Positions 52,453-61,949 of a stretch of 64,000 nucleotides of DNA are shown here, one piece after another. Under the pieces are notes generated by a model, which was not told the origin of the DNA, did not search any database, and saw only the letters and a list, made by a program, of their open reading frames with translations. This stretch comes from Myrica gale. Lineage: Eukaryota; Streptophyta; Magnoliopsida; Fagales; Myricaceae. The translations under genes and the position numbers were made by a program. The stretch is from contig OZ005617.1 in assembly GCA_963930655.1 (NCBI GenBank), positions 5,582,501 to 5,646,500 of the forward strand, read 5' to 3'. Numbering within the stretch: the first letter of the stretch is position 1; the number at the start of each line of letters is the position of its first letter.

Positions 52453-54176
52453 TAGGGTTGTTCAGTGCCACCAGAATTTTCCGGTGGCACCGGCACCGGG
52501 TTGCCGGTACCGGGCTTCACCGGTGCCGGTGCCGATTTGAGGTTTCGTTAAAAACCCGGTGCTGTTCCTGGTTCCCGGGTACCGGGACACCGGGTTTTAT
52601 TTTTTATTTTTAAATGCCAAAACGAATCATTTTAAAATGTCAGTTTGCCCTAAGTCCTAACTAAGTCGACGCCTCAGTTCTCAGACTCCTCACTGCCGTC
52701 TGCCTCAGTGCCTCACGAGTCCCCCCACTCCCAGTCGAGTCCCCCCACTCCTCGTCGAGTCCCCGACTCCCCTATCCCCAGTCGGCCGAAATCCCCCCCT
52801 CTGCGCGAGTCCGTGACCCGTGACCGTGAGCCATCACCGATTCACCATCCCCCCAGCGGCCAGCCCTCTGTGCGTTGACTGCCTTCAACCGTACGTTTTG
52901 CCCCTCTCGCCTGACGCCTTGCCGCGCCTCTCGTCGCCGACCACAGGTGAGAAGTCCCTCTGCCGCATCTCTCTAAATTGCCAACTGCCAAGGAAGTCCC
53001 TCTGCCTTCTGATCTGTCTTTCAACGCGAGTCAAAAGCCTTCCTAGTGTTGTTCTCTTCTTTTATTGTCTTCTCTTGTTTCTAAACTTGTGTTTCTAAAC
53101 TTTAGATTTTCTGCATTTCGTTTTGTAAATTTTTGTGGGCGTTGTGTGTTGCGGAATTCTGGTTGCAAGTAAGCAAAAGATATGAGCTACTGATGTTTTT
53201 TTCTGTTTCGGTGAACTTTGTTCTGGGCAATAGAATTTGATCCTGGAATCTACTTGCCTTCCTGATTGAATACTTCGATCTGGCCACTTGGTCTTCTGGG
53301 TGGCTACTGGGCTTTTGTGTAGTAAAACCGGTATGTTGTATGTAGTCCTAGTTCAATCTTGCACCATGGTTTAAAAGTACTTCCTGAACAAAATTTTATA
53401 CAAGAATCACTATTTGGTAAAGCTGAAAAAGTGGAGGTTGATTGCTTTTCTTTATCGGGAGTCATTGAATGTTCTGGTGCCATACATTCCCCATCAATTT
53501 GATCTTTCAATAAGTGATCAAGAAGGGGAAAACTCAAGGAGATACATGTTCATTTCCACAAAGGCATAATGTCTGCTTAGTGGACTGTGCAAGGCTCAAA
53601 TGGAAGTAACTGTGTGCTTTTACCACAATTCCACGAAGATTTTGGCATGTGCCCTTTACCAGGTTACTGGATCTCTGCGGGTCTTCCATTTCTCTATTTC
53701 CCTATGATTTTGAGCTTTCGAAAGATGGAACAGCTGATGACAACTTAAAAGCTTTTTAATTAACTTCTATGAAGCGAGTATATATCAACTGCAAACAAAA
53801 GGTTAATGTATTTACGGTTTAGTGGTAAGGGTAGAGTATAGAATCTTTAATAGTGATGATATTGCCTTCAGAGATGAGGTTAGATGATTTTTGTTTCTCT
53901 TTACCCAATCGACTGATGCATCATTAGTTTAGATTTTATTGATATGTGATTAATGGACCAACAGAAAAAAGAAAAAAATACATTAGGCCAAGTGAGTAAA
54001 ATGCTAAAAAAAAATGACTCAATATGAATGTAGGATAACCGGAAACCGCCACCGTTAAGGGTTGGTTTTTGCCCTTAACGGTGTACGTGTAGGTGCAATT
54101 ATTTAAAACCGGTCTACCAGGTGTAGGTGCCGGTTTTGGCAAAAACCGGCACCTACACCAGGGTTGAACAACCCTA
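52453..54176. mobile_element. Non-autonomous hAT element, 8-bp TSD
   Basis: AGTTGAAC at 52445-52452 and 54177-54184. Twelve-base termini are perfect: TAGGGTTGTTCA and, reversed, the same. Subterminal zones are rich in GCCGGTACCGG-type words, as in the outer hAT at 33608. The inside (52640-53950) is GC-richer at first (52660-52980) and looks like captured gene DNA. Frames such as 53537-53304 minus show no recognised domain. No transposase. Confidence 0.85.
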
Positions 54177-54212
54177 AGTTGAACGCATTTCCTTTGCACC
54201 GAATCTTTTCCC

Positions 54213-55561
54213 ATTTTTTTCCTTTCGTTTTCACACAATAATCTGCTTTGAATAGAAGGGGCTAAGAGAACAAAATCAAAATAAACTACTAAATAAAACC
54301 AAACACCAATTATTAATTTTTAGACCATTTTTAAGATAACATCCAAACACCGAAACATTTATAGTTTTTTCAAAATATATTTGCAGAAAAACATATTATT
54401 TATTTTTCTTATTTTGCATGGAAACCAACACAACGAAGTGAATCAAGACTAATTTAATGGGGAAAAAAGAATCAAGACGAATTTAACTAATTGGAAACAA
54501 TTACCTTTTAAATAATATATTTAAATATTAGGAGATCCGACGATCAAAACTTCTTCAATTACCTAAAGAAATCAGTGAAGTTTTTTCTAGGAGGACTTCT
54601 CTACTATAAAGACAACTGAACAGAAAATACAAATCAGAAACGAAAAAGTTGTGCATTCCCCATTGGACCTCCAGCACGTTGGCCCAATTCATGGGTTCTA
54701 AGAAGTATTTAAAGTATTTAAATTATGTTTTCTCGTGCTGCAAGAAGCCGAGCCTCTTGGATGAGATTAGCTTATTTTTAAGGGAAAAAAACATATTTTT
54801 AAGGTTTTACACTCTTCTCATCGTTGGGTTTTAAACCTTAAAATTTTAGTCCTTAAGCTTGGTAGGTTTATGGCCCTTTGGGCATGTTGGCTGATGACCC
54901 TTTCTTTATCTTTGCGACACTTGTAAAATTTCGTCTGTCTTTGTTACATTTCTATCTAGATTTTTAAAGGAATTGATAATATAACATGTCAAATGTCAAT
55001 ATATGGTCATGTGACATGTCTTAAAAATAAATAAAAATTATAATATCTTTTTATGATTTAATTTTTTATTTAATTTATGAATTTTACCATTTTTATTTAA
55101 AATTAAGACACAATGCTCACATGTCACATTATCAATTTCATTAAACTTATTTGTCAATTTTATAAAAATTCAGACTTTAATTTTAAAATTTCTTTTTTTT
55201 AACAAGGACAAATTGATATTTAATCTTGGTGGTTGCAATAACTCTTCAACTATTATTATTAGTTTTCATGCGAGGAGAAAAAAAGTAAAGGAATAAAGAA
55301 ATTATTTCTATAAACAAAACATGATTTTCAGATAGGGGTCAAATAGACGAGAAATAGAATGATGATTCACATGGGGAATCTCAAGTCAGGGCGTCTCAAA
55401 TAAAGATTGAGACGTAAGGCAGAAATTTAAATGGGACTTGTTACTTTGATATAATAAAAAATTAAATGAAATTTAAATTAGATTTTCCTTTTTTTTCCCC
55501 TCCATGAGCTTTTTCCACTGATTTTGTGTAGAAACATAAACGGCGACCGTTTTAGAGCAAC
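54213..55561. other. Intergenic upstream of RPL11
   Basis: AT-rich, with no recognised gene or element. The last part should hold the RPL11 promoter. Confidence 0.4.
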
Positions 55562-55571
55562 GTACCTCCCA

Positions 55572-55625
55572 ATGGTTTCAATGAGCTTTATCCAAACCTT
55601 AGATGTGGTGAATTATTTGCAGTAG
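55572..55625 (+). promoter_or_regulatory. Upstream ORF and duplicated start-codon context of RPL11
   Basis: The segment GTACCTCCCAATGGTTTCAATG (55562-55583) recurs 68 bases later as the sequence across the real start (55630-55651), with G for A at one place. The upstream copy therefore carries two in-frame ATGs (55572 and 55581) opening a 17-codon frame that stops at TAG 55623-55625, 23 bases before the RPL11 ATG. If the transcript starts upstream of 55572 this would be a uORF. The transcription start is unknown. Confidence 0.5.
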
Positions 55626-55648
55626 CAAAGTACCTCCCAGTGGTTTCA

Positions 55649-58172
55649 ATGGCGTCCTCACTCTCCACTTTTCACAATTGGCAGCTCTGTCCTATCGCCA
55701 ATAATGTGAGATTTTCTTCTTCTCTTTTGGCTTCACCTTTCGCCAGTAGTAGTTTGTCGTCAAAGCCCAGCAACCTTTCTCTCCAATTCCTCAGTCCCAG
55801 ACAGCCCCCACTTGGTTCTCCAACACCGAGGCGTCTCACAGTCATCGCCATGGCTCCACCTAAGCCCGGTGGCAAATCCAAGAAAGGTTTAATTTGTTCC
55901 TTATATTTCTTTGCAATTGGGTGTGAGTTTGTGAAATTAAAGGTTGTGTAATTTTTATGCTGGGGATGGTTATGCAGTGGTGGGATTGATAAAGCTGGCG
56001 CTGGAGGCAGGGAAGGCAACCCCAGCACCGCCTGTAGGGCCAGCGCTGGGTTCCAAGGGTGTAAACATCATGGCATTCTGTAAGGACTACAATGCCAGGA
56101 CAGCCGACAAGGCCGGTTATGTTATTCCCGTCGAAATTACTGTCTACGATGTCAGTTCAGTTCTTTCATTCCGTTCCTTTTAAAATCCTTTCCTTTTTTT
56201 TTCCATTTGATTTTGGTGTAAGAATTACTTGTATTCTTTGTAGGATAAAAGCTTTACCTTCATTTTGAAGACTCCGCCCGCTTCGGTTCTGCTTCTTAAG
56301 GCCGCAGGTATACTTCTCTAACAAATGCCCACTAAATGTTTGATTCTTTTGTCCTCAGATTTTTTTTTAAAGGGGGTGGCTGGGGTGCTTATTGTATGTA
56401 CCTAGGCAATTGGCAGTGTCATTTCAGGTGGTATAAAATCTTTGGGCGAGGACTGAGGAGGAGGCATTAATCATGAGCTTGGTTTTAATCCATCCAACCT
56501 GTCGTCTTTAAATTATAATCTAGACAACTGAAGTTTTGACACTGCAGATAGACAATTTACTTACTTGAAAAGGTGGGAACGTCTTCAATCTTGACGGGGC
56601 TGGACATTTACTGGAGTACTAAGCATGTAAAACTTTAAAGTAGATTTTATTGAACTTTCGAAAGGGCAATTAACCTGAATGGAGGCCCCCATGCATAACG
56701 ACAGTGGCTCCAGGCCATAAATTTCCACATTTTGAAATCTAATGCTCCACAGCCATGATTATATCCATACAATTGCGCTTCAAACAGGGAGATTTAGGAA
56801 GATTGATTATGGTAGCTGACACTGGGGTAGAAAGAGTGTTCAATTAAACATTTTGTGATCTTATTGGCCCTTTGACCTTGTATTAATCGATCCTGATGTA
56901 AGTTTGGTTATGAGAATTTGGTGTAAATTAATAGAAATTTGGTCAACTGAGCAAGCAGAAACAAACAAGAAAGAAAGTAAGGAATGCTCACGTTGACTAT
57001 AATTAGTTGAAGGAAGGAGCAATTATGACTTCATGTGTCCCCTGATGGTTTTACATTGTAAGAAACAATTGCATGGAGCTCTTGGTTTAACCATCTTTAG
57101 TCTCTTTACAGAGACTGAACTTCAAGCTTCAGGCTAGGTTACTTATACCTAAACAAAACTTTAGGCTTGGTTGCAGGTCTTTCACTTTCCATGATTATTT
57201 TAATGTCCCTGCCATATTCGATAATTCTTCGCATTTTGTCGAGTAATACTCCTGCCTTCTAGAGAACTCAGTTTCAAGGTAGGTGTTTACCCAAGCATTG
57301 TAGTTGATGATGCCAAAAACCACCAGATGGTGAGAAGGTCAATGAATCCGAGCGCTCTACTAGTTCTGCAAGAAATCAGTGGGACGTGGCGTCGGAGGGT
57401 AAACTTTACCCTCCGATGCCTAAGTCGGAAAGGTTTTGGATTATATGAGTGTGAACTAGAAATCATGGGTCTCTCTAAAGGGATGCGTACCTTGTTTTTA
57501 TAGGCTAGGAGAGTTATAATCCCAATAGGATTGAGTTACTCGAGTGTTTAGGAGTCAGTCCTATTTGGAGTCTTTGGGAGCCAGCTCTCCTGATCAAGCA
57601 TGTGGTATTTAACTTATCAGGTGATAAGTTAAATATTTGATCCCTACCGGTCACAGGATAGGCAGGAAAGATAGGATATAGCTCGTGGAGAACTCCCGCC
57701 GGGAGTATGGCTCTCGTAACGGGCCGCTAAGTTGTTAATAAGGACCGTCTGGATTAGGGCCGTTTATGCGATATGGGCCAACCATATTGTGGCCCATCAG
57801 CATGCCTATAAGGTTTATGGTGACTAGTTATGATGGTGTGATTTGTAAAATTATTGATAGTCGCACATATCATGGCTATAAGTAATCACAGATTGCTCTT
57901 CACTTACTTCGAATTCCACTACAGAAAAGTAATATTCTAGTTATACCGAGTGATACACAGGCGTAGAGAAAGGTTCTAAAGACCCAAAGGCAGAGAAAGT
58001 GGGCAAGGTCACTATTGAGCAACTGCGTACAATCGCTTCTGAAAAGCTGCCGGACTTAAATTGCACAAATGTGGAATCAGCAATGAGAATTATAGCAGGC
58101 ACTGCAGCTAATATGGGAATTGATATTGATCCCCCGGTTCTTGAACCCAAGAAGAAAAAGGAACTTGTGTAG
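55649..58172 (+). CDS. RPL11: 50S ribosomal protein L11, chloroplastic, 4 exons
   Basis: Nuclear gene for a plastid ribosome large-subunit protein; L11 forms the stalk base with 23S rRNA where elongation factors bind. Exons are 55649-55886, 55978-56150, 56244-56307 and 57961-58172, in consistent phase, giving 228 aa. A Ser-rich chloroplast transit peptide (residues about 1-65, [18 protein letters not shown]) precedes the L11 body: [86 protein letters not shown] and the signature region [18 protein letters not shown]. The Lys-rich end is KKKKELV. The start is ATG 55649; an in-frame GTG just upstream is not used. Intron 3 is 1.65 kb and contains an LTR-like insertion. The frame is intact. Confidence 0.95.
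57306..57802 (-). repeat. LTR-like insertion in RPL11 intron 3
   Basis: It begins TGATGATGCC and ends GGCCCATCA on the plus strand. Read on the minus strand it has promoter-like CCTATAAAAACAAGG followed by a leader with ATCGGAGGGTAAAGTTTACC and GACGCCACGTCCCACTG, typical of gypsy-type LTRs. No internal region and no clear 5-bp TSD were found. Probably a solo LTR; ends approximate. Confidence 0.45.
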
Positions 58173-58640
58173 ACGATTTTGCCTTAATTTTATTTATAGA
58201 TCATCTATGTGTAATAATATGGAGTTTCTTCATTTAAAGAGTCCATATACCTTTGATTTTCGTCTTCTGCATGCATTTCCTACTTTCTCTCTCTATCTAA
58301 ATCTTTCCTATTGTTTTTCATGTTGCAAATCGAATTTCAAAAGTGTGCGCTTCTCTACTTGATTTAGCTTGTCTTGGTTTTATAATGAAATTTTTTTCTT
58401 TACTTGCTCCTGCAACCTTAACTGCCTTAATCCAAAACCTGAAAGGAAAGTTCTAGTAGTGGAAACCTGTTGTCAAGGTGGTGTATGCATGATTTGATCT
58501 GTTTTCTGCTTTACATTGTCTGAACACAAAAAGGGTTTAAAAGCTACTATAAACAGAAAATTTTTCTCCACTATTGTTATCTCTATGCTGATTCTACAAA
58601 ATTTAAAAAGTTGTGACCGCATATTTGATTATAAATTTTA

Positions 58641-59021
58641 GGGAAATTGAATTTTTGGTCACTAGGTTTTAGTGCCGCTGACAAAATGGTCACTAAATTT
58701 TTTTTTTTTTACTTTTTGGTTACCGAGAACATGTAGTGGTAACTTTTCACTCCATCCGTCAAACTTCCGTTAATTTTTAGAGGTTGACTGCTTCATGTAG
58801 CAGTCGACCGCTTCATTTATAAGTCAACCGCTTTAAGTTGTCGTTGCCGCAGCTGTAAACAAAACTAGTCGACCGCTATTCTCGTTAAAAATTAACGGAG
58901 GTTTGACGGATGGAGTGAAAAGTTAATACTACATATTCTCAGTGACCAAAAAGTAAAAAAAAAAAATAACTTCAGTGACCATTTTGGTACTAAAACCTAA
59001 TGACCAAAAATTCAATTTTCC
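58641..59021. mobile_element. Mutator-like foldback MITE, 9-bp TSD
   Basis: TAAATTTTA at 58632-58640 and 59022-59030 flanks 381 bp. The ends GGGAAATTGAATTTTTGGTC and, reversed, AGGAAAATTGAATTTTTGGT start arms of about 150 bp that meet around a centre containing GTCGACCGCTTCATTTATAA. No coding capacity. Confidence 0.85.
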
Positions 59022-59030
59022 TAAATTTTA

Positions 59031-59704
59031 AGTTTGTAAACCCTTTTCAAACGTCATAACTCTCTTTTCTTCGTTATGAATAAGATATTTAGCAAATCCA
59101 GATAATTGTGTTAAGGGAACAGCTTCCAAGTACTAAAAAAAAAACAGAAGGCGGGCAACCCATTTGTAAATATTAGAGGTACGTAGGCAAGTCGTACTTG
59201 TGATGTTCCCAAGAACCATTGGATGAGTTGTTGTTTTTATGGGTGAAATGATTTTGAGGGAAATCATATGGTCGTTAGAATGAGCATTTTGATTAATCTC
59301 AATGAATATCCGATCTAGACGTTGATTCTGACGAAGAGAAAGCACGTACGAGCCTTATTGGGATCTCCCTCCAGGCAGCTTCCATTACTTAAATAGAAAT
59401 TGAAATAGAGCATATATATCCACTTCAAATTGATCACCAACTTGCAAAGAAAGGTCGTTAGGGCAAACTAAGGTTGTATTTTCGTAAATTTCTGATCCCC
59501 CCCCCTCGCCTTTTGATTCCCATTTATAAAACTACATGACTTCTTACTTAAGAAGTCACTAGGAAGTAATAATTTGTACACTTTAATGGAAGATAATATG
59601 GAGTGATAGTGGACTGATTCAGAATTTAGAAAGCACATGGACGGGTACTTCTGGTTGTGTACCCACTTCAACTTTGAGTCTCCGGCGTCTCATAGATCCG
59701 ATAA
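59031..59704. other. Intergenic, nothing recognised
   Basis: Short frames only; a C-run occurs at about 59496-59505. Confidence 0.4.
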
Positions 59705-59953
59705 GATAATACTATTTGGTTTTTTTTCTGAGTATTCAAAGATGGATCATCATCAAGTCAGACCGAAGTTTACTACCACTTAATCTATGAAATTATCATC
59801 ACTTAAACTCTGAAATTCTACATAACACAGAGATCAGCAAAGAATAATGAGACTAACGTGATTCGAACGGTCATTGAGAGCAGACCCTAAGTTTTAGGCA
59901 CTGCCCGCATACCATTAAGCCACCAATGGTCCAAGTAGATTATACTAATTGGT
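59705..59953 (-). mobile_element. tRNA-derived SINE
   Basis: On the minus strand the element starts at about 59937 with GGACCATTGGTGGCTTAATG. It holds an A-box (TGGCTTAATGG) and, about 50 bases on, a B-box (GTTCGAATC), the internal RNA polymerase III promoter of tRNA genes. It ends in an A-run (T-run at 59721-59727 on the plus strand). Flanks GATAATACTATTTGGT and GATTATACTAATTGGT agree at 14 of 16 bases, an aged TSD. The tRNA-like head does not fold as a complete tRNA by eye. Confidence 0.75.
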
Positions 59954-60080
59954 CTGTAGTATATATAGACTCCTTTTAATTATGTGTCTTCGGAACATCA
60001 ATTTTTGTTTACCAGTTGCCATTAAATTTTTTTTAAACATCTGAATAAGAACACGTGAGAAATTAGGACTTGCTATATTT

Positions 60081-60829
60081 AATTGAATCCTAAACATTTG
60101 CTCTATGATTTTCATGCCATTTGTTTGCTTGCTGCCTTGCTTAATAATGGAAACCATTTCCAAATAAATATCAATATAATTATTTCCATTTCTAGCTAGG
60201 ATAGATGATGCAGATCTCCATATAATATATATTAATTCAATTTCTTCTACATTAATACCATCGTCTCTCCAACTAGCTAGTGTAATCTTCATCAGGGTTC
60301 TTGAAGAAATCTAATTAAGTTCCGATCCAATTAATCCTAAACATTTTGATCTATGATCTTCACGCAATTTGTTGACTTGCTGCCTTGGTTAATAATGGAA
60401 ACCGTTTCCAAATAAGTATTAATTAATATAAGTATTTCCATTTCTGGCAGGGCTAGGATAGATGATGCAAATCTCTCCATATATTAATTCAATTGTCTTC
60501 TAAATACAAAACCATCGTCTCTCCAACTAGTGAAATCTTCATCAGGGTTCTTGAAGAAATCTAATTTAAGTTCCAATTAATCCTAAACATTTTGCACTAC
60601 GATCTTCACGCAATTTGTTTGCTTGCTTCCTTTCTTAATAATGGAAACCATTTCCAAATAAGTATCAATTAATATAATTATTTCCATTTCTAGCTAGGGT
60701 AGATGATGCAGATCTCCATATATATATATATATTAATTCAATTGTCTTCTACAAAACCATCGTCTCTCCAACTAGTGAAATCTTCATCAGGGACGTTCTT
60801 GAAGAAATATTCTAGTTAAGTTCTTCGCA
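60081..60829 (+). repeat. Threefold tandem repeat of about 247 bp forming the HIPP promoter and leader
   Basis: Units start at 60081, 60329 and 60575. Each contains AATAATGGAAACC(A/G)TTTCC, ATTTCCATTTCT, GATGATGCA, a TATA-type run (near 60219, 60477 and 60715), ACCATCGTCTCTCCAACTAG and ATCTTCATCAGGG followed by GAAGAAAT. The third unit leads straight into the start codon at 60830. So upstream promoter, TATA region and 5' leader have been copied three times. Confidence 0.88.
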
Positions 60830-61949
60830 ATGGAAGGCATGAACAACTACGCGATCGGTCAGGTGTAATTAATCAACTCATCCATTTGGTTATGCTTACA
60901 GTTCTACGTACCCTGTATCATTAATCGAACCTTATTTGATTAGTTTTGAAAAATCAAAATCGCCTATTTTTCTTAGCACTAATCTTTCATTGTATCTCAT
61001 GCAGACTTGTGTGCTTAAAGTAAATATTAATTGTTGCGAGGCATGTCCTGTGAAACTGAGGAAGAAGTTAATGAAGAGCCAAGGTAAAGAAGTCTACGAA
61101 CAATGATCTCTAGCTAGGATGTTATTTTGATCCTCCAAGTTTCACCAATTTCTATATATATATTTGCTTCATTATTACCTTAATGGGTTGTAATTCTCAA
61201 TTTAACATCGTTTATTTATTTATTTTTGTCTTGGCCTAGGAGTGAGTTCCATCCATGTAGATAAAGAAAACGACTTGGTTATAGTTTCCGGCAACATCGA
61301 CCCAACCAAACTCGTGGAGGAAATTAAAAAAATTTTGAAAAAGAAGGCCGAGATTGTGTCCTATGATGGTGGGGTCGTCGAAGGCAACAACGAAGCGGTA
61401 CATGATTAAGTTATTAAGTCACCGAGATGTTGTTAAGTTAGAGTCTTGTTCAAGTTGAAGTATAACATTTTATTTCTCTCTAATTTGTAAATCTTTAAAT
61501 CGGAAACGAATTAATATTAAATAAAAGAGAGATTGATTTGGATTATTAATATTTCTTTTGAGGGTTAAATTCCAATATTATGAGGTGTGACTCCTCAATT
61601 AAGTGATGAAATGCCACTAACATCATGATTTGTTGGTGTTAAAAAGACTAACATTCGTCGTTCACTATGTTATCAATATGGCTAGGAAGAGACCATTCGA
61701 GATAGGGTCTTCGGCAATCCTTCGGCTGCTGCTGCAACTAGAGTCTACTACGACTATCAGCCAGCGATGTACGCAAGGCGGCTGCCGCCACCTCCACTTG
61801 CTGATTATTATTATGAAGGGCCAACTAATCTGCTATCACCATTGCCGCCCGTCTCTAACCCTTACTATCAGCAACAGGATCCAACTCCGGCCAACTCAGT
61901 CTTCCACTCCTTTAATGAGGATAACACTAATGCCTGCACTATAATGTGA
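60830..61949 (+). CDS. Heavy-metal-associated isoprenylated plant protein (HIPP), 4 exons
   Basis: Small metal-binding protein of the HMA/HIPP family, thought to bind and shuttle metal ions and to be tethered to membranes by a prenyl group. Exons are 60830-60862, 61005-61083, 61240-61397 and 61686-61949, giving 177 aa. The HMA domain covers residues 12-80: CVLKVNINCCEAC with the metal-binding pair C22-E-A-C25, then KLRKKLMKSQGVSSIHVD and DLVIVSGNIDPTKLVEEI. A Pro/Tyr-rich linker (RRLPPPPLADYYYEG) leads to the end NACTIM, where C174-T-I-M177 is a CaaX prenylation box. If the last intron were retained, translation would stop at TAA 61407-61409 and the protein would lack the CaaX box. Its promoter and leader are triplicated. 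Confidence 0.88.

Larger units (their letters stand above)
48659..54212. mobile_element. MULE-like element containing a copia remnant, right arm split by a hAT
   Basis: The left arm from 48659 (GGGAAAAGATTCGATGCAAA, then CAAGATTTTAAAAAATACAT) is inverted against a right arm in two parts: 52420-52452, reversed CAAGATTTTAAAAAATACAT, and 54185-54212, reversed GGGAAAAGATTCGGTGCAAA. A hAT insertion separates them. Nine-base flanks ATTTTTCCC (48650-48658) and ATTTTTTTC (54213-54221) agree at seven positions. Arms are about 60-80 bp. No mudrA-type transposase was seen, so the superfamily assignment is inference. Confidence 0.6.

Noticed and set aside
59840-59935. A tRNA gene on the minus strand
   Set aside because: A-box and B-box are present, but no full cloverleaf or acceptor stem could be drawn, and an A-tail and TSD show it is a SINE.
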